Assembly: GCF_017696205.1 (NCBI RefSeq)
Contig: NZ_JAAORD010000001.1
Location: forward strand, 186,001 to 250,000
DNA: 64,000 nt
Direction: 5' to 3'
Source of the DNA: Prochlorococcus marinus XMU1402
Lineage (GTDB): Bacteria > Cyanobacteriota > Cyanobacteriia > PCC-6307 > Cyanobiaceae
A program made the position numbers and the translations under genes. How positions within the stretch are numbered: the stretch's first letter is position 1; each line of letters opens with the position of its first letter. Below, in pieces: positions 19,974 through 29,545 of the stretch. The notes beneath the pieces were generated by a model. That model was given only the letters and a program-made list of their open reading frames with translations, was not told the DNA's origin and ran no database searches.

Positions 19974-20154
19974 ATACAGAACATTTCACGTAACTGATCA
20001 TTTTGATAATTAATTTTTTATATTTTTCCTATGTAAGTTTGTTTCTATATTATGCTTTTTTCTCTTTTTTCTTTTAACTTATATCTATATACAAGGTTAG
20101 GTATTCACATTAAAGATATCTTCTAACCAAAAGCTCATCTAATTAACTACTAAA

Positions 20155-20160
20155 AAGGAG
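20155..20160 (+). promoter_or_regulatory. Ribosome binding site supporting a TTG start
   Basis: AAGGAG ends 10 bases before the TTG at 20171. It is one of the few strong Shine-Dalgarno sequences in the window and decides the start of the thioredoxin-reductase-like gene, for which no ATG is available before the FAD-binding loop. Confidence 0.7.
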
Positions 20161-20170
20161 TTTTATTAAA

Positions 20171-21127
20171 TTGGAAATCATTGAGTCAGATGTAGTTATT
20201 ATCGGAGGAGGCCCGGCTGGATGTACTTGCGCACTTTATACATCTCGTTCAAACTTAAAAACGGTAATTTTAGATAAAAATCCATCTGTTGGCGCCTTAG
20301 CAATAACTCATCAAATAGCTAATTATCCAGGTGTTCCGGTTGATATAAGCGGGGATAAATTACTTACTCTAATGAGAGAACAGGCTGTGCAATACGGCAC
20401 AGACTATAGAAGAGCCCAAGTTTTTGGAATAGACACTAGTGGAGAATGGAAAATGGTTTATACACCCGAAGGCACGTTCAAAGCTAAAGCACTTGTACTT
20501 GCAAGTGGAGCTATGGGTAGGCCTGCATCATTTAAGGGAGAAGCGGATTTTCTTGGCAAAGGAGTGAGTTATTGTGCTACATGTGATGGTGCTTTTTACA
20601 AAAATAGAGAAGTTGCCGTTGTTGGAGTGAATAAAGAGGCAATTGAAGAGGCAACTGTTCTAACTAAATTTGCATCTACTGTGCATTGGATTACATCAAG
20701 CGATCCAAAATCAGATAATGAAGAAGCTATGCAATTGATGGATAATTCAAATATTAAACATTGGAGTAGAACAAGATTATTGGAAATATTGGGTAATGAT
20801 ATGGGTGTTAATGGGATTGTTGTAAAAAATAAGCAAGAAGAAAATCCTATCAACTTAAATTTAGATGGAGTCTTTGTTTATATGAGTGGTTCAAAGCCGA
20901 TTACTGATTTTTTAGGGGATCAAATTGCTTTAAAAGAAGACGGTGGAGTTATTGTAGATGACTTTATGTCTACAAACTCTGATGGAGTATGGGCAATTGG
21001 AGATATAAGAAATACACCATTTAAACAAGCCGTCGTTGCTGCTTCTGATGGGTGTATTGCCGCGATGTCAATTGATAGATATCTAAATAGTAGAAAAAAT
21101 ATAAGAGTAGATTGGATTCATTCTTAA
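20171..21127 (+). CDS. Thioredoxin-reductase-like flavoprotein lacking NADPH-binding motifs (DDOR-like)
   Basis: 318 residues. The FAD loop GGGPAGCTCALY (about 12-23), the redox-active CATC (about 137-140) and the C-terminal WAIGD FAD motif are intact. Where NADPH-dependent reductases have a GGGDSA loop and an HRR phosphate-binding motif, this protein has GVNKEAIEE and WITSSDP, so the pyridine-nucleotide site is degenerate. The active-site approach loop reads GALAITHQIANYPG, and the C-terminus ends in a Trp-containing tail. These features recall pyridine-nucleotide-independent relatives such as the diflavin-linked disulfide oxidoreductases of cyanobacteria. The electron donor is therefore unlikely to be NADPH. 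A TTG start is used. Confidence 0.8.
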   Translation: MEIIESDVVIIGGGPAGCTCALYTSRSNLKTVILDKNPSVGALAITHQIANYPGVPVDISGDKLLTLMREQAVQYGTDYRRAQVFGIDTSGEWKMVYTPEGTFKAKALVLASGAMGRPASFKGEADFLGKGVSYCATCDGAFYKNREVAVVGVNKEAIEEATVLTKFASTVHWITSSDPKSDNEEAMQLMDNSNIKHWSRTRLLEILGNDMGVNGIVVKNKQEENPINLNLDGVFVYMSGSKPITDFLGDQIALKEDGGVIVDDFMSTNSDGVWAIGDIRNTPFKQAVVAASDGCIAAMSIDRYLNSRKNIRVDWIHS

Positions 21128-21148
21128 AATAAATATATTTTATTTACC

Positions 21149-21430
21149 TTAAAGGGGCGTTGCCTCAGAAATATAAGCGACTCCTCCGTAGTAACTTAAA
21201 TCGTCCCTGATGTTATCTCTCATTTTATCTATTAATTCTTGCTCACAAAAAACAATTACATGAGCATTTGATCCATATCCAGTAAATTCCATATCTTCAG
21301 TAACAACTCTTTCAGGCCCTCTGCCTGTGGCGTGTTTCATCACTGTATATCCAGGAACATTAGCTTTTTCTAATGTTTTAATGATTGCATCGAGTTCTCT
21401 TTCACTAAATATCAAGTCTAATCTTTTCAT
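21149..21430 (-). CDS. sbtB: PII-like SbtB-type regulator
   Basis: 93 residues of ferredoxin-like PII fold, with NVPGYTVMKHATGRG matching the SbtB GYTVM segment near the start of the T-loop and GGVAYISEA at the end. Classical SbtB ends with a CGPxGC redox loop; this one stops short of it. SbtB proteins bind adenine nucleotides including cAMP and control the bicarbonate transporter SbtA. It lies 2 bases downstream of the sbtA-like gene, so it is co-transcribed with it. Confidence 0.8.
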   Translation of the reverse strand: MKRLDLIFSERELDAIIKTLEKANVPGYTVMKHATGRGPERVVTEDMEFTGYGSNAHVIVFCEQELIDKMRDNIRDDLSYYGGVAYISEATPL

Positions 21431-21432
21431 TT

Positions 21433-22431
21433 TTATAGAGGGGTAAGTGGGATAATGGTATTTACTAAACTCATATATATGGGAATGCCGAGAACTATAT
21501 TGAATGGGAAAGTTAGACCTAGCGTAGTTGAAATATAATAACTAGATTTAGCTTCTGGAACTGTCATCCTCATCGCTGCAGGAACTGCCAAATAAGAGGC
21601 GCTTGCACATAAAACCACAAATAAAAGTGCGTTGCCAGGTCCTAAAGATAAAAATCTTGCAACAAAAACACCAATAAAAGCATTAAATAATGGCATAAAA
21701 ATAGCAAAGCCAATCAAGAACGAACCCGCATTCTTCAGTCTCGGCAATCTTTGAGCAGCTACTATTCCCATATCTAATAAGAAGAAGCATTCTGCACCAT
21801 AGAATAATTGTCCAGTAAAAGGTTCCATTTTTACAATTCCTGAGGGATTACTGGAGGCAGTCAGAAATCCCACAATTAAGCTCGAAAGCAATAAATAAAC
21901 TGATCCATTCAAAAGGGATTCATGTAATATTGCGCTTAGATGCATTTTTCTTGATTTTGGTCTGTTTTTTGGAGCTGCAAATTTCACAAGTAATAATCCC
22001 ACAATGATTGCAGGAGATTCCATTAAAGCTAAGGCGCCAACCATAAACCCATCAAAAGCTATTTTTTGACTTTCTAAAAAACTTTCTGCAGAAATAAATG
22101 TAACAGCACTTATTGAGCCGTATGCTGCTGCTATTGCGGCTGAATTAAAGACATCAAACTTAAATCTTAAAATTAAGAATCCAATCAGTGGTATTAATAG
22201 TGACATCAGTATTGCAGCACTTAAAGTCGGCAATACTTGATCAGTAAACCCACTTTTCTGTATCTCTATACCTCCTTTAAAACCAATAGCTAGGAGAAGA
22301 TATAAGGAGAAGAGTTTAGGTAGTGGAGCTGGTATTTCTAAATCAGATTTAAAGATTACTGATATTGCTCCAATTAAAAAGAAAAGAACCGGTGGGGCTA
22401 ATACATTTTGCAGAATTGGATTTATTTCCAT
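21433..22431 (-). CDS. sbtA: SbtA-like sodium-dependent bicarbonate transporter
   Basis: 332 residues with about ten hydrophobic segments in two inverted halves, preceded by PVLFFLIGAISVI. GFKGGIEI and GSISAVTF near the middle of the first half, and the later ASASYLAVPAAMRMTVPEA segment, resemble the SbtA substrate-binding core. It is a little shorter than freshwater SbtA (about 370 residues). The predicted function is high-affinity bicarbonate import. It is sandwiched between a BicA-like gene and sbtB, consistent with one inorganic-carbon uptake operon. Confidence 0.8.
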   Translation of the reverse strand: MEINPILQNVLAPPVLFFLIGAISVIFKSDLEIPAPLPKLFSLYLLLAIGFKGGIEIQKSGFTDQVLPTLSAAILMSLLIPLIGFLILRFKFDVFNSAAIAAAYGSISAVTFISAESFLESQKIAFDGFMVGALALMESPAIIVGLLLVKFAAPKNRPKSRKMHLSAILHESLLNGSVYLLLSSLIVGFLTASSNPSGIVKMEPFTGQLFYGAECFFLLDMGIVAAQRLPRLKNAGSFLIGFAIFMPLFNAFIGVFVARFLSLGPGNALLFVVLCASASYLAVPAAMRMTVPEAKSSYYISTTLGLTFPFNIVLGIPIYMSLVNTIIPLTPL

Positions 22432-22437
22432 AAATTA

Positions 22438-24090
22438 TTAGGCTATTTCATTTAGAGCAGTTTCTAAAGCTTCTTTTCTTGTCTCAATGATGCCCTCAAC
22501 TCCAAACTTAGCTAATCTATCCTTTACTTTTTCATTTGCCCCAGCAACAAATGCTTTTCTGGAATTATTTTTTGCTTCTTGCATCATATCCTCAATTGCG
22601 AGAGTCGCAGTTACTCCAAGTCTTGGTACATCAGTGATATCTAATATCAAAACTTTGTAATTTCTTACTAGCATCATTCTCTCAGATATACCTTTAGCTG
22701 CCCCAAAACTAAGTGGTCCTTTAAGTCTGAATAACATTACTTCTCCGGAACATCTATCTAGTAGTGCTTTTTCATCAGCAGGTAATGCGTTTTTAGCTTG
22801 ATCATTTTTTGATAAAGGATTATCTTCGTCCATACCTTCTAATTGAGTTTCTGTTATTGAATCAATAGTGAGCATATTTGCTATGAATACACCTACTAAA
22901 ACTGCCCAAATTAAATCCCAAAAAACAGTCATTAGAAGTACTCCGTACATTACAACTGAAGTTTTTAAAGATAATTTGTGAGCTCTCCTCAAGAAACCCC
23001 AATCAATAATATCCAGACCAACTTTTATAAGAATTCCCGCTAGCAACGCAGTTGGTATTTGCTCAGCTAAAGGACCTGCGCCAACTAAAACTATCAACAA
23101 GACAACTGAATGAACCATACCAGAAATTGGAGTGGATCCTCCAGATTTAACATTAATGACTGTTCTCATTGTCGCTCCGGCTCCAGGTAAGCCTGAAAAC
23201 AAACCTGCAACAGCATTTCCTATTCCTTGACCAATAAGTTCTCTATCAGAATTATGTTTTGTTTGAGATATATTGTCTGCTACTAGAGATGTTAGTAGGG
23301 AGTCAATTGCTCCAAGTACTGCTAGGACTAATCCTGCCTTAAAAATAATTGGAAAATATTGATTAAAACTTGGGAAATTTAAAGATGGAACCCCCCTAGG
23401 AATTTCTCCAATTCTATCAATGGCTCCATCTCCAAAAATTAATATTGATATTGGAGTTACTATCAATAGTGCTAAGAGAGGAGAAGGAACCCACTGACTT
23501 ATTTTTCTAGGAGTTAGAAATACAATACCTAGAGTCATTATTGCTACTCCAATAGCAGCACCGTTGGGCTGGAAATTTGAAAATACAGTAGATAAAGATT
23601 CGACTACTCCACCACGAGTGCTAATTCCTAATAATGGACCAATCTGAAGAGCAATGATTATTACTCCAATACCAGACATAAATCCTGAAACAACAGAATA
23701 TGGAACTAAAGTAATGTACTTACCTAGTTTTAAAATCCCGAATAATATTTGCAGCAAGCCCCCAATTACTACTGCTGCCATCACTAGAGGTAAAATTTGT
23801 CCTGCAGAAAGATCTCTTGGAACTCCGACTGCTGCTAAACCAGCCACTACACCAGCAACAGTTACACTCATGGGACCGGTAGGCCCACTAACTTGAGCAG
23901 GTGTTCCGCCAAATAATGCTGCTAAAAAACCAACTACTACTGCCCCATATAGTCCATAAATTGCTCCCCCAGGGCCTAATGCAGCATTACCAAAAGCAAG
24001 AGCCAGAGGTAAAGCTACAACTGCGGCTGTGATTCCTCCAAGAATATCGCCTCTTACATTTTTCAAATGAAATCCATTAATTATTTTCAA
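22438..24090 (-). CDS. bicA: SulP-family anion transporter, BicA-like
   Basis: 550 residues. The N-terminal two thirds carries the SulP membrane domain (GGITAAVVALPLALAFG, GLYGAVVVGFLAALFGG, and VSGPTGPMSV), and the C-terminal part (about 430-550) is a STAS domain with ILDITDVPRLGVTA. The family includes the BicA sodium-dependent bicarbonate transporter and sulfate transporters. The adjacent sbtA and sbtB favour bicarbonate, as does the lack of sulfur genes nearby. It starts with TTG (24088-24090), supported by an AAGGAG. Confidence 0.78.
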   Translation of the reverse strand: MKIINGFHLKNVRGDILGGITAAVVALPLALAFGNAALGPGGAIYGLYGAVVVGFLAALFGGTPAQVSGPTGPMSVTVAGVVAGLAAVGVPRDLSAGQILPLVMAAVVIGGLLQILFGILKLGKYITLVPYSVVSGFMSGIGVIIIALQIGPLLGISTRGGVVESLSTVFSNFQPNGAAIGVAIMTLGIVFLTPRKISQWVPSPLLALLIVTPISILIFGDGAIDRIGEIPRGVPSLNFPSFNQYFPIIFKAGLVLAVLGAIDSLLTSLVADNISQTKHNSDRELIGQGIGNAVAGLFSGLPGAGATMRTVINVKSGGSTPISGMVHSVVLLIVLVGAGPLAEQIPTALLAGILIKVGLDIIDWGFLRRAHKLSLKTSVVMYGVLLMTVFWDLIWAVLVGVFIANMLTIDSITETQLEGMDEDNPLSKNDQAKNALPADEKALLDRCSGEVMLFRLKGPLSFGAAKGISERMMLVRNYKVLILDITDVPRLGVTATLAIEDMMQEAKNNSRKAFVAGANEKVKDRLAKFGVEGIIETRKEALETALNEIA

Positions 24091-24097
24091 AGATACT

Positions 24098-24103
24098 CTC
24101 CTT
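24098..24103 (-). promoter_or_regulatory. Ribosome binding site supporting the bicA TTG start
   Basis: The minus strand reads AAGGAG seven bases before the TTG at 24088-24090. No ATG or GTG is close, so this sequence fixes the start. Confidence 0.7.
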
Positions 24104-24313
24104 AAATAAATACATTAATTAAAAGATATTATCTCTTTATGACGTAAATTGGTAAAAAATTAAGTTTGAGCAAAATATTTTTGTAACTTTTTCATTCTCT
24201 ATGACAAATTAATTAAGTTAATTTTCCTGAACAAAAGAAGTCTCTGATTGATTTAAGTGCAATGTGAACGATTAATCTATTAGATAGATATTTTTAACTT
24301 AAATAATATTCAA

Positions 24314-25315
24314 ATGAATTCTATTATTCGTCCAAGAAGATTAAGAAGAACTGAGGCAATTAGAGAAATGGTAAGAGAAAACCATTTAAGGGCTTCGGAT
24401 TTTATATATCCATTATTTATTCACGAAAAAGATTTTAAAGAGGAAATTTCGGCAATGCCGGGAACTTTTAGATGGGATATAAATGGCTTAATCAAGGAAG
24501 TTACTAGGGCATGGGAATTGGGAATAAGGTGTGTGGTTCTTTTCCCAAAAATCAATGATAACTTAAAGACTGAAGATGGTGCAGAGTGTTTTAATGAAAA
24601 AGGTTTAATACCTAAAGCTATTCGAATACTAAAAAAAGAGATTCCACAAATGGCAATAATGACAGATGTAGCCTTGGACCCATACTCGTGTGATGGTCAT
24701 GATGGATTAGTTGATGAAACTGGAAAAATATTGAACGATGAAACAATCGAAATTTTAAAGAAACAAGCTTTAACGCAAGCTTGTGCTGGAGCAGATTTTA
24801 TTGGCCCTAGTGACATGATGGATGGGCGAGTTGGAGCAATTAGAACTGTTCTTGATAGTCAAGGATTTAGTGATGTAGGGATTATTAGTTATACAGCAAA
24901 ATATTCATCTGCTTATTATGGTCCATTTAGAACTGCTTTAGATTCAGCTCCAAGAGAAAATAGTAAGAAAATTATTCCAGATAATAAGTCTACATATCAA
25001 ATGGACCCTGCCAATTCAAAAGAGGCATTAATTGAATCTGCATTGGATCAGTATGAAGGAGCTGATATTTTGATGGTAAAACCAGGGATTTCATACTTGG
25101 ATATTGTTTATAGATTAAGCACTTTTTCAAATAAACCAATTGCTGCATACAACGTTAGTGGGGAGTACTCAATGGTAAAGTCTGCCGCTATGAAGAACTG
25201 GATTAATGAAAAAGATATTGTTTTAGAAACGTTGCTTAGTTTCAAAAGAGCAGGAGCAAAATTAATACTCACTTATCATGCTTGTGATGCATCTCAATGG
25301 TTGCATGATACTTAA
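24314..25315 (+). CDS. hemB: Delta-aminolevulinic acid dehydratase (porphobilinogen synthase)
   Basis: 333 residues. The two Schiff-base lysines are in ISYTAKYSSAYYG (about 194) and ILMVKPG (about 253). The metal site segment reads DVALDPYSCDGHDG, the Asp-rich version of magnesium-dependent enzymes rather than the Cys cluster of zinc enzymes. The enzyme condenses two 5-aminolevulinates to porphobilinogen for chlorophyll, haem and cobalamin. Its 223-base upstream region is shared with the divergent bicA-like gene. Confidence 0.96.
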   Translation: MNSIIRPRRLRRTEAIREMVRENHLRASDFIYPLFIHEKDFKEEISAMPGTFRWDINGLIKEVTRAWELGIRCVVLFPKINDNLKTEDGAECFNEKGLIPKAIRILKKEIPQMAIMTDVALDPYSCDGHDGLVDETGKILNDETIEILKKQALTQACAGADFIGPSDMMDGRVGAIRTVLDSQGFSDVGIISYTAKYSSAYYGPFRTALDSAPRENSKKIIPDNKSTYQMDPANSKEALIESALDQYEGADILMVKPGISYLDIVYRLSTFSNKPIAAYNVSGEYSMVKSAAMKNWINEKDIVLETLLSFKRAGAKLILTYHACDASQWLHDT

Positions 25316-25377
25316 AAACTCATTATTAACAAAAATTTGGTTTATTCTTAAATTAATAATAAATTCACGGCTTTGTT

Positions 25378-25764
25378 TTGAAGTTTTCACAAGGAGTAAA
25401 TAGGATTGGTCACATCGCGCTTAGAGTTGAGAATCTCGAAAGGGCGAAATCTTTTTATATTAAATTAGGTATGAATTTGGTTTGGGATGATAAAGATTGG
25501 TCTTATTTGGAAGCCGGTAAAGGGAAAGATGGACTTGCATTATTGGGTCCAAGTTATAAAGCGGCAGGACCTCACTTTGCTTTTCATTTTGAAGATAAAA
25601 CAGAAGTAGTAAATATCCAAAATGATTTAAAAAATTCTGGCTTAAAAGTTGGTCCTTTGCATGAACATCGAGATGGAACTGCATCTTTTTATATGAAGGA
25701 TACTGAAGGAAATTGGCTCGAGATGCTTTATGTTCCTCCCGAAGGGATTCAATCGAATGTTTGA
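25378..25764 (+). CDS. Glyoxalase/VOC-superfamily protein
   Basis: 128 residues with two halves of the betaalphabetabetabeta VOC fold: the N-terminal RIGHIALRVENLERAKSFYI and the C-terminal region with FYMKDTEGNWLEML. The metal ligands His (IGHIALRV), Glu or His near residue 66 and Glu (WLEML) are plausible. A lactoylglutathione-lyase-like or extradiol-dioxygenase-like role is possible; the substrate is not determined. It starts with TTG at 25378 and is 11 bases upstream of mutS2, so they may be co-transcribed. Confidence 0.75.
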   Translation: MKFSQGVNRIGHIALRVENLERAKSFYIKLGMNLVWDDKDWSYLEAGKGKDGLALLGPSYKAAGPHFAFHFEDKTEVVNIQNDLKNSGLKVGPLHEHRDGTASFYMKDTEGNWLEMLYVPPEGIQSNV

Positions 25765-25775
25765 TTCTTTTTTGT

Positions 25776-28187
25776 ATGCAAGAAAAAAGCTATTCTAAAA
25801 AATTATATTCAGAAACAACCTTAGAAGATGAATCTATAAGCCTTTTAGAGTGGGATTCATTAAAAACTCATTTAGCCTCATTTGCTTCTACAGAAATGGG
25901 AAAAAGATCAATTGCAAGTTTCGAAATTCCCTCAGAATACGAGGTATCTAAAAGACTTCTGAATGAAACGGTTGAAATAACTGAGCTAGAAAATAACTTA
26001 GACAAATCAATTAGTTTTTCTGGTGTTTTTGATATTAGTAGAAATATTGAAATTTGTTCTAAGGGAGGTGTAATTTTATCTTCTGATTTATTAGAAATAG
26101 CGAAAACAATTACTACAGCAAGAAATTTAAAAAAAATCTTGTTAGATTTTGAACAGAGGCCCTATATTTCATCATTTACAAAAAATTTAATTGACCATCA
26201 GAATATCGAGACGATTTTTAAAAAAGGTATTGAATCTAATGGAAGGATTTCAGACAATGCTAGTAATGAACTATCTATTCTAAGAAAAGAATTATTATCT
26301 AAGAAACTTGAAAGAAAAATATTAGTTGAGAAATTTATTCAAAAAAATTTAGCTTATTTGCAAGATACCACTGTTGGAGATCGATATGGTAGACCAGTTT
26401 TAGCTGTAAAAGTTAATTATGTAGATAAATTTAAAGGCATAATTCATGACTCTTCATCTTCAGGAAATACAGTATATTTTGAACCTGATAGTGTAGTAAC
26501 TAAAGGTAATAAGATTGCTTCTTTAGAGGCCAGGATCACAGCGGAAGAATTTAAATTACTTAAGAAATGGTCTCAAGTTGTAAGTGATAATTCAGAAAGT
26601 CTTATTGTAATGGTATCTATTTTATTGAGATTAGAAAATGCTGTAACTCGTGCAAGATATTCAAAATGGATTGGAGGCAAAATTCCTACTTTTGAGAAAA
26701 ATCCAATTATCTCCTTAATTGGTTTTTCTCATCCTTTATTGATCTGGGAACACAAGAAAAAAGGAGCTCCTCCCCCCGTTGCTATAGATTTTCATATAAA
26801 TAGAAATATTAAGGTTGTAGCTATTACTGGTCCAAATACTGGAGGTAAAACGGCAGCCTTAAAAGGATTGGGTTTGTCATTGCTTATGGCTAGAACAGGA
26901 TTATTGATACCCTCAACCAATAATCCTATAATCCCTTTTTGTCCAAACATATTTGTCGATATAGGAGATAATCAATCATTAGAGGAAAATTTATCTACCT
27001 TCAGTGGGCATATATCCCGTATAAAAGAGATTTTAGATTCGCTTGATAATAGGAAAGGACTATCAGTTGTTTTGTTAGATGAGATTGGATCTGGTACAGA
27101 TCCTCTTGAAGGTAGTGCTCTGGCGATGGCTTTATTAAAAGAATTTGCAAACAAATCTGATATCACTTTAGCGACTACACATTATGGAGATATTAAGGCA
27201 TTAAAATATGATGATTCCAGATTCGAAAACGTATCAGTTGCCTTTGATGAGGAATCTTTTATGCCAAAATATATACTCAACTGGGGCATTCCTGGGAGAA
27301 GTAATGCTTTATCAATCTCAAAAAGAATTGGTCTCGATGAAAGCATACTCAATGAAGCTGCAAATTATCTAAAGCCAAAAGAAGTTGATAATATTAACGG
27401 TATTATTAAAGGACTTGAGGAAGAGAGGATTAAACAACAAAATTCTGCAGAAGCGGCTGCAGAATTAATTGCAAGGACTGAAATATTACATGAAGAACTT
27501 AAGAGAAATTATGAATATCAAAAAATAAATGCTGAAAAAATTCAGGAAATTGAAAGGTATAAATTATCAAAACATATTGTATCCGCAAAAAAAGAGGTAA
27601 TAGATTTGATTAAAAAATTAAGAGATAAAAATGTTAATGGAGAGGACACTAGAATTATTGGAAAAAGATTAAAGGAAATTGAGACGGAACATTTAACCCA
27701 AAAAAAATTTGAAAAGTCAACATCATGGAATCCTAAAGTAGGCGATTTTGTAAAGATTAAAAGTCTAAATAGTAAGGGACAAATTGTAGATTTAGATAAA
27801 AAAGCTGGTTTTTATGAAGTTAAATGTGGTTCATTTAGAAGTACATTATCTGTAAATGACTTTGAAGGTATTAACGGAGAAAAGCCGAATTTCAAAAGGT
27901 CAAAAATTGAGATCAAGTCCTCAAGAGAAGATTTTTCTTTTTCTAAAATAAGAACGAGTAAAAATACAATTGACGTAAGAGGGCTAAGAGTTCACGAAGC
28001 CGAAATAATTATTGAAGAGAAAATTAGAAAATTTCATGGACCATTATGGATTGTTCATGGAATTGGAACAGGCAAATTAAAAAAAGGATTAAGAAATTGG
28101 TTATCAGGTTTGAATTATGTTGATAAGATTGAAGATGCTGCTAACAACGAAGGTGGACCTGGTTGCAGTATTGCGTGGATAAAATAA
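25776..28187 (+). CDS. mutS2: MutS2 endonuclease/recombination inhibitor
   Basis: I choose the ATG at 25776 (803 residues) over an upstream TTG at 25713, which would overlap the glyoxalase gene by 52 bases. The core and clamp regions are followed by the ABC-type ATPase with GPNTGGKTAALKG (Walker A) and VLLDEIGSGTDP (Walker B), a charged coiled-coil stalk (about 560-690), and a C-terminal Smr domain with DVRGLRVHEA and WIVHGIGTGKLK. MutS2 acts on branched DNA or collided ribosomes depending on the organism. obgE follows 40 bases downstream. Confidence 0.92.
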   Translation: MQEKSYSKKLYSETTLEDESISLLEWDSLKTHLASFASTEMGKRSIASFEIPSEYEVSKRLLNETVEITELENNLDKSISFSGVFDISRNIEICSKGGVILSSDLLEIAKTITTARNLKKILLDFEQRPYISSFTKNLIDHQNIETIFKKGIESNGRISDNASNELSILRKELLSKKLERKILVEKFIQKNLAYLQDTTVGDRYGRPVLAVKVNYVDKFKGIIHDSSSSGNTVYFEPDSVVTKGNKIASLEARITAEEFKLLKKWSQVVSDNSESLIVMVSILLRLENAVTRARYSKWIGGKIPTFEKNPIISLIGFSHPLLIWEHKKKGAPPPVAIDFHINRNIKVVAITGPNTGGKTAALKGLGLSLLMARTGLLIPSTNNPIIPFCPNIFVDIGDNQSLEENLSTFSGHISRIKEILDSLDNRKGLSVVLLDEIGSGTDPLEGSALAMALLKEFANKSDITLATTHYGDIKALKYDDSRFENVSVAFDEESFMPKYILNWGIPGRSNALSISKRIGLDESILNEAANYLKPKEVDNINGIIKGLEEERIKQQNSAEAAAELIARTEILHEELKRNYEYQKINAEKIQEIERYKLSKHIVSAKKEVIDLIKKLRDKNVNGEDTRIIGKRLKEIETEHLTQKKFEKSTSWNPKVGDFVKIKSLNSKGQIVDLDKKAGFYEVKCGSFRSTLSVNDFEGINGEKPNFKRSKIEIKSSREDFSFSKIRTSKNTIDVRGLRVHEAEIIIEEKIRKFHGPLWIVHGIGTGKLKKGLRNWLSGLNYVDKIEDAANNEGGPGCSIAWIK

Positions 28188-28227
28188 AATTTAAAATAGC
28201 TAGAAAACAATCTAATAAGTTTATTAA

Positions 28228-29211
28228 GTGCAATTTATTGATCAAGCAAACATTATTCTTAAAGCTGGAAAAGGTGGAAATGGAATAGTTTCATTTAGAA
28301 GAGAAAAATTCGTTCCTGCTGGGGGACCGTCGGGGGGAAATGGTGGCAGAGGAGGTTCAATAATTTTGATGGCTGATAATAATCTTCAAACATTATTAGA
28401 TTTCAAATTCAAACATGAAATAATTGCTGAAGATGGATGCAAAGGAGGTCCTAATAAGAGATCAGGTGCTTCAGGTGAAGATACAATCCTTAAAGTTCCC
28501 TGTGGTACAGAAATAAGGGATGTTAAAACTGGCATTATTCTGGGAGACTTAACTAAAGACAAACAGAGTTTAACTATTGCTATAGGAGGAAGAGGTGGAC
28601 ATGGTAATGCTTACTATTTAAGTAATCAAAATAGAGCCCCAGAATCATGCACTGAAGGTAAAGATGGTGAGATATGGGAGGTTCAATTAGAATTAAAACT
28701 TCTTGCAGAAGTTGGTATTATAGGTCTCCCAAATGCTGGTAAAAGTACTTTGATTTCAGTTTTATCATCTGCCCGTCCAAAAATTGCAAATTACCCTTTC
28801 ACAACTTTAATACCTAACTTAGGTGTAGTAAGAAAAATTGATGGAAATGGTTGTCTTTTTGCGGATATTCCTGGATTAATATCAGGTGCAGCTGATGGAG
28901 TAGGTTTAGGACATGATTTTTTAAGGCATATCCAAAGAACGAAAATACTCGTACAATTAATTGATTCAATTGCAGAAAATCCTTTACATGATTTTGAGAT
29001 AATTGAGCAGGAATTAAAAAAATATGGGAAAGGTCTTCTTGATAAAGAAAGGATAATAGTATTGAATAAAATGGAGCTGATAGATGATGATTATTTGAAA
29101 ATAATTACAAAAAAGTTAGAAGATTTATCTAAAAAGAAAGTTTTAGTTATTTCTTCATCTTTAAAAAAAGGTTTATCTTCACTGCTTTCTGAAGTATGGA
29201 AAAGGATTTAA
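28228..29211 (+). CDS. obgE: Obg/CgtA GTPase
   Basis: 327 residues. The glycine-rich Obg fold fills about residues 1-155 ([28 protein letters not shown]), followed by the G domain with GLPNAGKST (about 166-174), DIPGLI and NKMEL. The C-terminal OCT extension found in some bacteria is absent, as usual in cyanobacteria. It acts in 50S assembly and stress signalling. A GTG start (28228-28230) gives the standard N-terminus; the gene is downstream of mutS2. Confidence 0.95.
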   Translation: MQFIDQANIILKAGKGGNGIVSFRREKFVPAGGPSGGNGGRGGSIILMADNNLQTLLDFKFKHEIIAEDGCKGGPNKRSGASGEDTILKVPCGTEIRDVKTGIILGDLTKDKQSLTIAIGGRGGHGNAYYLSNQNRAPESCTEGKDGEIWEVQLELKLLAEVGIIGLPNAGKSTLISVLSSARPKIANYPFTTLIPNLGVVRKIDGNGCLFADIPGLISGAADGVGLGHDFLRHIQRTKILVQLIDSIAENPLHDFEIIEQELKKYGKGLLDKERIIVLNKMELIDDDYLKIITKKLEDLSKKKVLVISSSLKKGLSSLLSEVWKRI

Positions 29212-29297
29212 CTTAAATTAAAGATTTTTTTGTTAAAAAATATACTTGATTTAATAATCAAAATTAGCCATAAATAAGATACTTCTTTAAACACAAC

Positions 29298-29480
29298 ATG
29301 AATTTCTATAGTTGCTTTGATCAACAAGGAAAAATAATAGCTAGATGTCAAACCATTCAAGATATTGAGGTTTTGAAGAAAATGGGAAGACCAATAGTAG
29401 AAGTTAAGGAAATGAAAAATGAAGAGTCAGTTATATGTTCGCTGACAGGAAGTCCATCAGACTTTAATAGAGATTACTAA
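29298..29480 (+). CDS. Small conserved cyanobacterial protein
   Basis: 60 residues: MNFYSCFDQQGKIIARC then an acidic-basic helical region and a C-terminal CSLTGSPSDF. Three cysteines are spread through it. It has no transmembrane segment. It sits 86 bases after obgE and is followed by a clear intrinsic terminator. I recognise no functional family. Confidence 0.55.
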   Translation: MNFYSCFDQQGKIIARCQTIQDIEVLKKMGRPIVEVKEMKNEESVICSLTGSPSDFNRDY

Positions 29481-29492
29481 AAGAATTTAAAA

Positions 29493-29522
29493 ACAAAAAA
29501 GGGCTTTAAAAGCCCTTTTTTT
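29493..29522 (+). terminator. Intrinsic terminator, probably bidirectional
   Basis: GGGCTT and AAGCCC (29501-29515, 3-base loop) are flanked by an A tract on the left and a T tract on the right, so the structure can end the 60-residue gene's transcript rightward and the CP12 transcript leftward. Confidence 0.85.
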
Positions 29523-29545
29523 ATGGATTATCTATAGAAAGCAAA

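Noticed and set aside
25713-25775. Upstream TTG start for mutS2
   Set aside because: It would overlap the glyoxalase gene by 52 bases and adds 21 residues not typical of MutS2; the ATG at 25776 is preferred.
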